A stretch of 57,153 nucleotides of DNA, from positions 1 to 57,153 of the forward strand of contig JBKECY010000013.1 of assembly GCA_047975025.1 (NCBI GenBank). The letters run 5' to 3'. Numbering within the stretch: position 1 is the stretch's first letter; each line of letters starts with the position of its first letter. The translations under genes were made by a program, and so were the position numbers. Under the pieces are notes generated by a model. It was not told where the DNA came from. It worked only from the letters and a program-made list of their open reading frames with translations, and did not search any database. Origin of the DNA: JBKECY01 sp047975025. GTDB taxonomy: Bacteria; Bacillota; Clostridia; Lachnospirales; Lachnospiraceae. Below are positions 33,631 through 41,471 of this stretch, one piece after another.

Positions 33631-34782
33631 CTAATCAAATGTATTTCCCTGGCGATCAGACGCCAGAGTAAGAACCGCCTGGTACACCTGACGGTATGGC
33701 TGACCGGTCTTCTCGCATAAGCGAATCAGATCGGAATATTCCGGATAGAAGAATCTGCGTCCCTTGTGCTCGCAGACTTTCAGGGATACGGATTCGCCTT
33801 CATAGTGAATCGTTTCAAAAGAGCGTGAGAGCACGACGCGCTCTTCCTGATATTTGCGAAGTCCGATGCTCGTGGTTTCATGAAAAATGATATCTTCCAT
33901 AGTTGCTATATGGGCTTCGTCACACAGCACTTGCAGCAGATAAGCCGGCCGGTGCTTTTTCATGAGCAAAGGCAGGCAGCAGGCGTCTTTGGCTCCTGCC
34001 GCAAGCAGTTTTTCAATCGTATACCCTAAGAGCTCACCACTGCAGTCATCTACGTTTGTTTCCAGAACCCAGACCTGCTCGCGGGGAAGCGCAAGCGGCG
34101 GCTCCAGCAGTAAAATACGCAGTATTTTTGGCGTACCTGCAAGTTGATCGCTTCCAATGCCGACTTTCTGAATCGTCTGACCGTCAAACGGCGCAAACGA
34201 CGGTGCATAGGACGCCAGAATGGCGAGCGCCAAAGCCGATAGACATTCAGCGTGTGCAGCAGTCACTTTCATAGGCAGCCTGCATTGCTGCAACAGCGAC
34301 AGAACCGCAGGATTGGGAATCGGGACGGTTTCGCCGTTATATTCGGACACACCACTGCCTTCGTATAAAGCGGTAGAGGAAAGGGAAGTGATGCCGTAGT
34401 TCTCCAATAAAGATAAAATGGCAATCATCTGCAGTCCGGACGCGGGGGCAGCCTCATAAAATTCCCAGGTAGCCAGCGTCGGTGCAGTGGCGGTATCCAA
34501 CAGTGCCAGGATACGCAGTGCCTGATTGCGAACGCTCTCAGAGAGTCGGCATTGGTGCAAGAATGGTAAAAGTGCAGCAGATGTGTAGGTACACTGCGCT
34601 TCCACCTTGCCAGCTGTCATGAGAGCGGTGGATTCGGTTGTGAATATAAGTTTGTTGCCCTCCGGGAACAGGGTGTTCAGGTGGGCAAGTGTCTCGGCAG
34701 GTGAATCTGCGAGAGAGAGTAAGGCGGAGAGCAGCATAGGGGGGGTAAGACCGCTATAACACTCCAGGTGGAGGTGGGACAT
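33631..34782 (-). CDS. larC: LarC-like nickel insertion protein, degenerate N-terminal half
   Basis: 383 residues, LarC family (CTP-dependent nickel insertion into the pincer cofactor; formerly DUF111). The C-terminal half is canonical (VWVLETNVDDCSGELLGYTIEKLL, LPLLMKKHRPAYLLQVLC, HETTSIGLRKY). The N-terminal half is poorly conserved: the usual FSGISGDM reads CYSGLTPPM, and the usual HFHEVGAxDS reads EFYEAAPASGL, while GETVPIPNPAVL is kept. It is one continuous frame, unlike the frameshifted larC1/larC2 of lactobacilli, and somewhat short (usual ~400-425). It leads the larC-larE unit behind a structured 5' leader. Because of these losses its activity is uncertain. Confidence 0.85.
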   Translation of the reverse strand: MSHLHLECYSGLTPPMLLSALLSLADSPAETLAHLNTLFPEGNKLIFTTESTALMTAGKVEAQCTYTSAALLPFLHQCRLSESVRNQALRILALLDTATAPTLATWEFYEAAPASGLQMIAILSLLENYGITSLSSTALYEGSGVSEYNGETVPIPNPAVLSLLQQCRLPMKVTAAHAECLSALALAILASYAPSFAPFDGQTIQKVGIGSDQLAGTPKILRILLLEPPLALPREQVWVLETNVDDCSGELLGYTIEKLLAAGAKDACCLPLLMKKHRPAYLLQVLCDEAHIATMEDIIFHETTSIGLRKYQEERVVLSRSFETIHYEGESVSLKVCEHKGRRFFYPEYSDLIRLCEKTGQPYRQVYQAVLTLASDRQGNTFD

Positions 34783-34856
34783 GGGAACCTCGTTTCTGTA
34801 AAAATGTAGTAGGTAAAACAGTGTAATATTACGTAAAATCGCGTAACACCACGCTA

Positions 34857-34882
34857 AGCTCTAGACCTGAAGGTCTAGAGCT
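34857..34882 (-). repeat. Perfect 11-bp hairpin in the larC leader
   Basis: AGCTCTAGACC (34857-34867), four-base loop TGAA and GGTCTAGAGCT (34872-34882). It lies directly next to the larger hairpin 34883-34941; no T run follows, so it is not an obvious terminator. Confidence 0.75.
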
Positions 34883-34941
34883 AACCTATCGATAAAATCA
34901 AATACTCACTTCGTTCGTGCTTGATTTTATTTCGATAGGTT
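34883..34941 (-). promoter_or_regulatory. Long 5' leader hairpin upstream of larC
   Basis: AACCTATCGA (34883-34892) pairs with TCGATAGGTT (34932-34941), and ATAAAATCAA with TTGATTTTAT (34921-34930). The loop contains CACTTCGTTCGTG. The predicted larC transcript starts within its 5' arm, so it could stabilise the RNA or be a regulatory fold. No known riboswitch is recognised. Confidence 0.6.
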
Positions 34942-34943
34942 AC

Positions 34944-34967
34944 ATTATACCACAAACTTCTTGTCAA
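34944..34967 (-). promoter_or_regulatory. Candidate larC promoter with unusual 12-bp spacing
   Basis: Minus strand TATAAT (34949-34944) is consensus and TTGACA (34967-34962) is consensus, but only 12 bp separate them, five short of normal. The -10 is probably real and the true -35 may be a poorer hexamer (TAGAGT) 17 bp upstream. Confidence 0.5.
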
Positions 34968-35006
34968 CTCTATTCAAAAAATGGTATTCTCTTGATAGTG
35001 GTTATT

Positions 35007-35025
35007 GAGAATGATTTTCATTATA
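35007..35025. promoter_or_regulatory. Fur-box-like sequence upstream of the DUF362 gene
   Basis: GAGAATGATTTTCATTATA matches about 15 of 19 bases of the classical GATAATGATWATCATTATC Fur box, with near-symmetric GAATGATTTTCATT. It lies 31 bp before the DUF362 ATG and downstream of a possible TTGTCA/TATTCT promoter (34961-34990), so Fe-Fur binding could repress that gene. Confidence 0.55.
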
Positions 35026-35055
35026 TTCAAAAAGCAATATGGGAGGAAATGACAT

Positions 35056-36174
35056 ATGGAAGAGGCAAAGGTGTATTATACGGATTTGAGAACTGCACCA
35101 GGGAATACTTTATTGGATAAGCTGGGTCGGCTGCTGCGCGAAGCGGGTATTGGAAATATCAATTTCAAGAACAAATTTACTGCCATCAAGATTCATTTCG
35201 GGGAACCCGGAAATATGTCTTTTTTGCGTCCGAATTATGCCAAGGTGGTAGCAGATACAGTCAAGGAGCTGGGAGGGCGTCCATTCCTTACAGATTGTAA
35301 TACACTCTATGTAGGTGGCCGTAAAGACGCACTGGAACACATTGACAGTGCCTATACGAACGGATTCACCCCTTTTTCGACAGGCTGTCATGTCATAATC
35401 GCTGACGGATTAAAAGGCAGCAGTCAGACGTTGGTACCGGTAGAGGGCGGCACCTATGTCCGGGAGGCTAAAATTGGAGAAGCAATCATGGATGCGGATA
35501 TCGTCATAAGTCTGACGCATTTTAAAGGACATGAGAATACAGGATTTGGCGGAGCGCTTAAGAACCTGGGGATGGGATGCGGCTCACGCGCCGGCAAGAT
35601 GGAGATGCATAGTGCCGGCAAACCGCATGTCAGTACGAAACGCTGCATAGGCTGCCGTAAATGTACAACGGTGTGTGCACATTCAGCTATTACAGTAACA
35701 GATAAGAAAGCCAGGATAGACCATTCCAGATGTGTAGGCTGCGGGCGGTGTCTGGCATTATGTCCGGCAGATGCAATTCGTGCGGCTTCCGACGAGTCCA
35801 ACGATGTACTAAACTGTAAGATTGCTGAATATACAAAAGCTGTGGTCGCACATCGTCCGCATTTTCATGTCAGTCTGGTCATAGATGTATCACCCTACTG
35901 TGATTGCCATGAAGAAAATGATGCGGCGATTGTACCGGATGTGGGATTCTTCGCTTCGTTTGATCCGGTTGCACTGGATGTGGCCTGTGCGGATGCAGTC
36001 AATGCGCAGCCGCCGATTTATACCAATACTAAGCTTACAGACTCTCATGTACATGAGCATGAAGGGGAGGACTATTTTCGAGTGATGCATCCGGAGACGA
36101 ACTGGCAGGTATGCATGGAGCATGCGGAGATGCTGGGGATTGGTATGAGGAAGTATCAGTTGATTCGGGTGTAG
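35056..36174 (+). CDS. DUF362 domain-containing 4Fe-4S protein
   Basis: 372 residues. The DUF362 body (KIHFGEPGNMSFLRPNYAKVV, FLTDCNTLYVGGRKDA, ADIVISLTHFKGHENTGFGGALKNLGMGC) surrounds a bacterial ferredoxin insert with two 4Fe-4S clusters. Cluster 1 is CIGCRKCTTVC (Cys197, 200, 203, 207) and cluster 2 is CVGCGRCLALC (Cys226, 229, 232, 236). The family is associated with electron transfer or substrate carboxylation/acetone-type metabolism, but its chemistry is unknown. GGGAGG precedes the ATG. A Fur-box-like site lies in the promoter region, so expression may follow iron status. It is divergent from larC. Confidence 0.87.
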   Translation: MEEAKVYYTDLRTAPGNTLLDKLGRLLREAGIGNINFKNKFTAIKIHFGEPGNMSFLRPNYAKVVADTVKELGGRPFLTDCNTLYVGGRKDALEHIDSAYTNGFTPFSTGCHVIIADGLKGSSQTLVPVEGGTYVREAKIGEAIMDADIVISLTHFKGHENTGFGGALKNLGMGCGSRAGKMEMHSAGKPHVSTKRCIGCRKCTTVCAHSAITVTDKKARIDHSRCVGCGRCLALCPADAIRAASDESNDVLNCKIAEYTKAVVAHRPHFHVSLVIDVSPYCDCHEENDAAIVPDVGFFASFDPVALDVACADAVNAQPPIYTNTKLTDSHVHEHEGEDYFRVMHPETNWQVCMEHAEMLGIGMRKYQLIRV

Positions 36175-36350
36175 ATAAGACAACAAGAAGAGTGACATCG
36201 AGCTAATCAAGCCACTAGATGAAAATGCAGCACTCAGATATACGAAGGATCTGGGTGCCGCATGGGGTATAAATTCAACCTACAGTAATATGCATCAGGG
36301 TAGAATCTGCTTAATGTTTTAACAATTTGCAAAATAAAAATCAAAAAAGC

Positions 36351-36379
36351 TTAACAAACCTCAAAAAGTATGCTATAAT
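36351..36379 (+). promoter_or_regulatory. Promoter of tRNA-Gly
   Basis: TTAACA (36351-36356), a 17-bp spacer and TATAAT (36374-36379), with a TGC extended -10 (36371-36373). Confidence 0.8.
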
Positions 36380-36391
36380 CACAAATGCACT

Positions 36392-36462
36392 GCGGGTGTA
36401 GTTCAATGGTAGAACACTAGCCTTCCAAGCTAGATACGTGGGTTCGATTCCCATCACCCGCT
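36392..36462 (+). tRNA. tRNA-Gly (anticodon TCC)
   Basis: The 71-base sequence folds as a cloverleaf: acceptor GCGGGTG/CACCCGC, D arm with GTTCAATGGTAGAAC, anticodon stem CTAGC/GCTAG with loop CTTCCAA, and T arm TGGG/CCCA around GGTTCGATT. CCA is not encoded. A T-rich run follows immediately. It stands alone behind its own promoter. Confidence 0.95.
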
Positions 36463-36487
36463 TTTTTGCTGCGCAAAAATAGTAAAA

Positions 36488-36940
36488 TCATTCGCCCAAT
36501 ACCTGAAATACGATTTCTCTGGAACGGTCTCTTGTGTCACATTCGATGAGTGTAAGATTCTGCCAGGGGCCGATTGTAATCCTGCCGTCGACGAACGGAA
36601 TCGTGATAAAGGGGGACAAAAGTGCTGCTTTGATGTGGCTGGAGCCATTATCATCATGCCAGGTATCGTGATGGCGGTAGTGAATGACGCGGCCGGTTTC
36701 GTCCTGATAAGGGGAGAACAGATCCATTGCAGCCTTCAAGTCGTGCTTTACCATGCCGGGCTCGAATTCGAGTGTGGTCAGACCGGCGACTCCGCCGGTT
36801 GTAAAACCGGTGATGATTCCGCTGCGTATCTGATGAGCCCTGCTGGCCTCATCAACAGCATGTTGAAAATCCGAGGTAACATCAATCATGCCCATATGGG
36901 CTTTGGTCGCATAGGTCTTGGTCATTGTATATACTGCCAT
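36488..36940 (-). CDS. YjbQ/UPF0047 family protein (secondary thiamine-phosphate synthase)
   Basis: 150 residues of the YjbQ family, annotated in places as thiamine-phosphate synthase. Marks are IRSGIITGFTTGGVAGLTTLEFEPG, HYRHHDTWHDDNGSSHIKAALLSPFITIPFVDGRITIGPWQNLTLIECD, with a cluster of His residues that probably bind metal. GGAGG precedes the ATG. It lies 20 bases after the alcohol dehydrogenase on the same strand and is probably cotranscribed. Its true physiological role is not established for most members. Confidence 0.88.
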   Translation of the reverse strand: MAVYTMTKTYATKAHMGMIDVTSDFQHAVDEASRAHQIRSGIITGFTTGGVAGLTTLEFEPGMVKHDLKAAMDLFSPYQDETGRVIHYRHHDTWHDDNGSSHIKAALLSPFITIPFVDGRITIGPWQNLTLIECDTRDRSREIVFQVLGE

Positions 36941-36960
36941 AAGAACCTCCTGTGGTATAC

Positions 36961-38145
36961 CTAGCGGGCGGCCAGGTATATTTTTTCCATATCTTTCATA
37001 TTAAGCTGCTTGAAGACACCGATGGTACGAGTATCCTCGTAGCTGCAGTTAAATGCCAGTTGGTGAATCTGCTCATCTGTCAGAGTCAATCCAAGCTCTG
37101 TCAGTGAAGTAGGCATTTTGATGGAGTGGTAGAAATCCTCCATAGACTCGATTGCACCAAGCGCTGCCTTTTCACAGTCGGAACCGTCACAGGAAATGCC
37201 GAAAATGTTGGTGGCGAACTGTGCAAACCGTTCCGGGTTTTCCTTGTAGACATAACGTGCCCAGCTGCTCCAGATTGCTGCAAGCCCCGCACCATGTGCT
37301 ACGTCGAACATACCGCTTAACTCGTGCTCCAGCTGATGACATGCCCAATCACCGCCGGCAGTTCCGCAGCCCATAATGCCGTTGTGAGAAAGACTGCCAG
37401 CCCACATAATCTCGGCACGTGCATTATAGTTATTGGATTCTTTCATCAGTATACGCGCATTGTAGATGACGGTCTGCATTAATGCCTCGCTCATGCCGTC
37501 AGTTATTTCCATCGTTTCTATATTTACAAAATAGCGCTCCATTGTATGCATCAGAATGTCAACACAGCCGCTCTCTGTCTGGTACTGTGACAACGAATAC
37601 GTCAGCTTCGGATTCAGGATGGCGAACTTACAACGGCCGTAAGGACTGCTGTAACCACGTTTTTTCCCGTTTTCCTCATTCGTGATGACACAGGAATCGC
37701 TCATTTCGCTTCCGGCAGCAGCGATTGTCAGGATAGCTCCGACGGGAAGTGCTCCGGCCGCCTTTTCTCTTTTTTCAAACAATTCCCATACATCAAACCC
37801 GGGATTGGCGATTCCATAGGCAATGGCCTTGGCAGAGTCAATGACACTTCCGCCGCCGACAGCCAGGATGAAATCAACTTCCTCGCTTTTGCATAGAGCA
37901 ATACCTTCATATACTTTAGACAACCTGGGGTTTGGTACTACGCCGCCTAATGTGACATAGGCGATGCCGGACTCGTCCAGGACATCAGTTATCTGTGCTA
38001 AAAGCCCTGATCTTACAGCACTGTTCCCTCCATAATGCAACAGTACCTTGGTTGCTTTGAACTCCTGCAGCAGTTCTCCCGCTTGCAGATGTGTTCCTTT
38101 TCCAAATACGACTTTTGTTGGCAGGTATAATTCAAAACCTCTCAT
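36961..38145 (-). CDS. Iron-containing alcohol dehydrogenase
   Basis: 394 residues, group III (iron-dependent) alcohol dehydrogenase, BdhA/YqhD-like NADPH-linked type. Cofactor part: VVFGKGTHLQAGELLQEF, GGVVPNPRLSKVYEG, FILAVGGGSVIDSAKAIAYG. The metal site includes the His-x-x-x-His region CHQLEHELSGMFDVAHGAGLAAIW and further His. It reduces aldehydes such as butyraldehyde or related carbonyls in fermentation. The promoter TTGACT-17-TTTAAT lies upstream, with a possible operator downstream of it. It is followed by the YjbQ-type gene. Confidence 0.92.
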   Translation of the reverse strand: MRGFELYLPTKVVFGKGTHLQAGELLQEFKATKVLLHYGGNSAVRSGLLAQITDVLDESGIAYVTLGGVVPNPRLSKVYEGIALCKSEEVDFILAVGGGSVIDSAKAIAYGIANPGFDVWELFEKREKAAGALPVGAILTIAAAGSEMSDSCVITNEENGKKRGYSSPYGRCKFAILNPKLTYSLSQYQTESGCVDILMHTMERYFVNIETMEITDGMSEALMQTVIYNARILMKESNNYNARAEIMWAGSLSHNGIMGCGTAGGDWACHQLEHELSGMFDVAHGAGLAAIWSSWARYVYKENPERFAQFATNIFGISCDGSDCEKAALGAIESMEDFYHSIKMPTSLTELGLTLTDEQIHQLAFNCSYEDTRTIGVFKQLNMKDMEKIYLAAR

Positions 38146-38179
38146 GACAGACTCCTTCTGGTTTGTAATTAATATTGGT

Positions 38180-38203
38180 ATAGTATCATGGTTCAGACAC
38201 TAT
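38180..38203. promoter_or_regulatory. Candidate operator of the alcohol dehydrogenase
   Basis: ATAGTATC (38180-38187), eight bases, GACACTAT (38196-38203): an inverted repeat with one mismatch, at about +4 to +27 of the ADH transcript. Further ATAGTG/ATAGTC half-sites lie at 38227-38241. The binding regulator is unknown. Confidence 0.45.
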
Positions 38204-38213
38204 CCTACGTACT

Positions 38214-38242
38214 ATTAAACCAAAAGATAGTGAAATAGTCAA
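38214..38242 (-). promoter_or_regulatory. Promoter of the iron-type alcohol dehydrogenase
   Basis: Minus strand TTGACT (38242-38237), a 17-bp spacer and TTTAAT (38219-38214); start expected near 38207. Confidence 0.65.
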
Positions 38243-38335
38243 AATTAAATCATCTTTTTATCAAAAAAATAATAATTCCGTAAAGAACATGGTTGATTTT
38301 CCCTTGTTCTTTCACTTTAGGCGGCTGAGCCTTAC

Positions 38336-38365
38336 TTGACACAGCAGGTGTAAAAACGATATAAT
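38336..38365 (+). promoter_or_regulatory. Promoter of glyA
   Basis: TTGACA (38336-38341), an 18-bp spacer and TATAAT (38360-38365), giving a leader of about 95 nt. The whole 38146-38463 gap otherwise holds the ADH control region and an 8-bp hairpin at 38282-38312. Confidence 0.8.
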
Positions 38366-38463
38366 AAACAAAAAATAAATGGACGATTTTTTTATTTGGA
38401 GAACTCTTACCTGAACCGCACAGTTGGTCGTTGGGAGTCAGAAAATCGCTTAAGGAGGAAAAG

Positions 38464-39705
38464 ATGTATACGTTACAAGATATTGCGCAGGAAGATCCCT
38501 CAATCGCTGCATGTATTCAGAATGAAATCGACAGACAGAATTCACACATTGAGCTGATTGCATCAGAGAACTGGGTTAGTAAGGCAGTAATGTCGGCTAT
38601 GGGAAGCCCGCTGACGAACAAGTACGCGGAGGGCTATCCGGGCAAGAGATATTATGGTGGATGTGAATGCGTGGATGAGATCGAATCCCTTGCGATTTCG
38701 AGAGCCAAGGAGCTGTTCGGCTGCAGTTACGTTAATGTACAGCCACATTCAGGAGCACAGGCCAATATGGCAGTATTTTTTGCGCTCTTACAGCCGGGTG
38801 ATACTGTGCTGGGCATGAGTCTGGCGCATGGCGGACATCTGACACATGGAAGTCCGGCGAATCTGTCAGGTACTTATTATCATGCGGTAGCCTATGGTAC
38901 AGATGAAAATGGTGTTATTGATTATGAAGAAGTCAGAAGGATTGCTATTGAATGCAAGCCGAAGCTGATTGTGTGTGGGGCGAGTGCCTACGGACATATT
39001 ATCGATTTCAAGAAATTCAGAGAGATTGCCGATGAGGTAGGTGCCTATCTGATGGCAGATATTGCTCATATTGCAGGATTAGTGGCAGGCGGACAGCATC
39101 CAAGCTCCATTCCCTATGCACATGTAACGACCACAACGACCCACAAGACACTGCGTGGTCCCAGAGGTGGTATGATCTTATCTGATGAAGCCTTTGCGAC
39201 AGAGCATAATTTTAACAAAGCTGTATTTCCGGGAATTCAGGGTGGTCCTCTGATGCATGTGATCGCTGCTAAAGCGGTTTGCTTAAAGGAAGCGTTAGAT
39301 CCTTCTTTTAAAGAGTACGCACAGCAGGTTGTGGTAAATGCCAAAGCACTGTGTGAGGGACTCATTAAACGCGGAATCAAGATTGTATCCGGCGAGACAC
39401 AGAACCATCTGATGCTGGTGGATCTGACTGGAACGTCGATTACCGGTAAGCAAGCAGAGAATCTGCTGGATGAAGTGAATATTACCTGCAATAAGAACAC
39501 GATTCCGAACGATCCGCAGTCACCATTTGTAACAAGCGGTGTTCGTCTGGGAACGGCAGCGGTAACGGCACGTGGATTAAAGGCTGAGGACATGGATCAG
39601 ATTGCCGAGGCCATAGCACTCATGCTGAATCATAAGGGGCAGCATAAGGAAGAAGCCAGAAAGCTGATTGCTGAACTGACCGGCCGTTATCCGTTAGAAG
39701 TATAG
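38464..39705 (+). CDS. glyA: Serine hydroxymethyltransferase
   Basis: 413 residues from the ATG at 38464 (AAGGAGG upstream; an ATG 33 bases earlier has none). PLP enzyme that converts serine and tetrahydrofolate to glycine and methylene-THF. Signatures: IASENWVSKAVMSAMGSPLTNKYAEGYPGKRYYGGCE, NVQPHSGAQANMAV, DIAHIAGLV and the PLP lysine region TTTTTHKTLRGPRGG with Lys228. Length is normal for bacterial GlyA. A consensus promoter precedes it, and a 12-bp hairpin without T run follows at 39752-39781. Confidence 0.96.
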   Translation: MYTLQDIAQEDPSIAACIQNEIDRQNSHIELIASENWVSKAVMSAMGSPLTNKYAEGYPGKRYYGGCECVDEIESLAISRAKELFGCSYVNVQPHSGAQANMAVFFALLQPGDTVLGMSLAHGGHLTHGSPANLSGTYYHAVAYGTDENGVIDYEEVRRIAIECKPKLIVCGASAYGHIIDFKKFREIADEVGAYLMADIAHIAGLVAGGQHPSSIPYAHVTTTTTHKTLRGPRGGMILSDEAFATEHNFNKAVFPGIQGGPLMHVIAAKAVCLKEALDPSFKEYAQQVVVNAKALCEGLIKRGIKIVSGETQNHLMLVDLTGTSITGKQAENLLDEVNITCNKNTIPNDPQSPFVTSGVRLGTAAVTARGLKAEDMDQIAEAIALMLNHKGQHKEEARKLIAELTGRYPLEV

Positions 39706-39751
39706 AATTACCGGCAGAGTATTCTGTCGTATCGTATATAGGTACTTAAGC

Positions 39752-39781
39752 GAGATACCCCATAGAAATATGGGGTATCTC
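39752..39781 (+). terminator. Hairpin between glyA and the radical SAM gene
   Basis: GAGATACCCCAT and ATGGGGTATCTC pair perfectly over 12 bp with a six-base loop. A T run is absent, so termination is uncertain; it may mark a processing or attenuation site. Confidence 0.5.
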
Positions 39782-39827
39782 TGCATAAAGGCAGAAGAAG
39801 ATGCAGAAAGAATTGCGGTGATACATC

Positions 39828-41471
39828 ATGAAGGTACTGTTAGTGGGATGCAATGCCAAATATGTGCATTCCAACCTTGCCATTCGTTCGCTGTATGCGT
39901 ATACCGGCTCTTATGACGGTGCGCTCGGGCTCTACGAATGTACAATTAATCAGAATAAAGATGAAATATTAAAAGATATATATCGTTGTGCGCCGCAGAT
40001 CCTATGCGTGTCCTGTTATATATGGAATCTTTCTTTTATGGAAGAGCTTTTGGCAGATCTGAATACCCTGCTGCCAGATACGGTCATCTGGGCCGGGGGG
40101 CCGGAGGTGACATATGATGCGGAAGCATTCCTGCAGCGAAACCGAGAGATTACGGGTGTAATGGTCGGGGAGGGTGAGGAGATTTTTGCCTGTCTGATGC
40201 AACATTACCTGCGGCAGACGAAACCCCTGGAGGAAATCCGGGGAATTACCTATCGCACAGCGCAGGGAATACGAAACAATCCACCGATGCCGCCGATTTC
40301 GTTGGATGACATTCCGTTCGTCTATCAGCCGTCGGATGTGAGAGCACATAAAATGCTGTATTATGAAGTCAGCCGCGGCTGTCCTTTCTCTTGCAGCTAC
40401 TGTCTGTCCTCCGTAGAGGCGGGAGTGCGGTTTCGTGACCTTGCGCTGGTCAAGAAGGAACTTTCCTTTTTCCTTGAGCAAAAGGCGGAGCAGATCAAAT
40501 TCGTGGACAGGACGTTTAACTGCAATCCTAAGTACGCAGCGTCTGTCTGGGAATTTATCTGCGCACACGATAACTGCGTGACAAACTTTCATTTTGAAGT
40601 GGCGGCCGATCTGCTGACAGAACGGGAGATTGCAATCCTGCAGCGGATGCGTCCAGGCCTGGTCCAGTTGGAAATCGGTGTCCAGTCAACAAATCCGCAG
40701 ACGATTGAGGCAATCCGCCGCAAGATGGATTTTGCACAAGTCTCAAAAGTTGTCACAGCACTTGCCGCAGCACACAATATTCACCAGCATTTGGATTTGA
40801 TAGCGGGCTTGCCGTATGAGGGATATGAGAGTTTTCAACGCTCCTTTAATGAAGTCTATGCCCTGCAGCCTTCTCAACTGCAGATGGGGTTCTTAAAAGT
40901 TCTCAAAGGCTCAGCCATGCATTCGCAGGCGCAGCAGTTCAGATGTCACTACAAGCATCGCGAGCCTTATGAAGTGCTGGCGACCCGATGGCTTACCTAC
41001 GATGAGATTCTGCGGTTAAAGCAGGTGGAGAGTATGCTTGAAATCTATTATAACAGCGGACAGTTTAGCGCATCGCTGCGTGTCCTGCTGCCAGACTTTG
41101 CAAGCCCGTTCGCGTTTTATGAAGCGTTAGGGGAGTTCTATGAAGCGCGCGGCTATGCAAGTATCTCACATTCCAGATTGCGGCGCTATGAGATTCTATT
41201 GGAATTTGCAGGAGACAGACAGCTGCCGCAGGAGCCGCTGACGGAAGCCATGACCATTGATTTGTATGCCAGAGAGCGGCTCAAAAGCCGGCCCGCCTGG
41301 ATGCAGGACAACAGCCGTTTTTGGCCGCAGGTCCGAGAGTACCTGAGTCGCAATGGGTATCCGAAAGCAACACACGTGGAAGAAATGTCACAGGGGCAGG
41401 CCGTGTTGTTCGATTACCGCACCAGAGATCCGCTGACACATAATGTATATATAGAGGAAATCAGCCTATGA
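39828..41471 (+). CDS. B12-binding domain radical SAM protein (DUF4080 type)
   Basis: 547 residues. An N-terminal cobalamin-binding-like Rossmann domain (MKVLLVGCNAKYVHSNLAIRSLY, VIWAGGPEVTYDAEAFL) precedes the radical SAM core, whose CxxxCxxC is SRGCPFSCSYC (Cys185, 189, 192) followed by FVDRTFNCNPKYA and LEIGVQSTNPQTIEAI. The C-terminal ~170 residues match the DUF4080 type found after this core. The reaction is unknown; methylthiotransfer or methylation are possible for the class. The start is weakly supported by GGTGATA. Its stop overlaps nth in ATGA, so the two are coupled. Confidence 0.88.
   Translation: MKVLLVGCNAKYVHSNLAIRSLYAYTGSYDGALGLYECTINQNKDEILKDIYRCAPQILCVSCYIWNLSFMEELLADLNTLLPDTVIWAGGPEVTYDAEAFLQRNREITGVMVGEGEEIFACLMQHYLRQTKPLEEIRGITYRTAQGIRNNPPMPPISLDDIPFVYQPSDVRAHKMLYYEVSRGCPFSCSYCLSSVEAGVRFRDLALVKKELSFFLEQKAEQIKFVDRTFNCNPKYAASVWEFICAHDNCVTNFHFEVAADLLTEREIAILQRMRPGLVQLEIGVQSTNPQTIEAIRRKMDFAQVSKVVTALAAAHNIHQHLDLIAGLPYEGYESFQRSFNEVYALQPSQLQMGFLKVLKGSAMHSQAQQFRCHYKHREPYEVLATRWLTYDEILRLKQVESMLEIYYNSGQFSASLRVLLPDFASPFAFYEALGEFYEARGYASISHSRLRRYEILLEFAGDRQLPQEPLTEAMTIDLYARERLKSRPAWMQDNSRFWPQVREYLSRNGYPKATHVEEMSQGQAVLFDYRTRDPLTHNVYIEEISL

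Noticed and set aside
34883..34941. NiCo riboswitch for larC
   Set aside because: The fold is a simple long hairpin, not the four-way junction of the NiCo family; no conserved core could be matched by eye.
36476..36485. Second RNA gene near tRNA-Gly
   Set aside because: Only a short GCAAAAA-type inverted repeat and T run follow the tRNA; no further cloverleaf or rRNA is visible.
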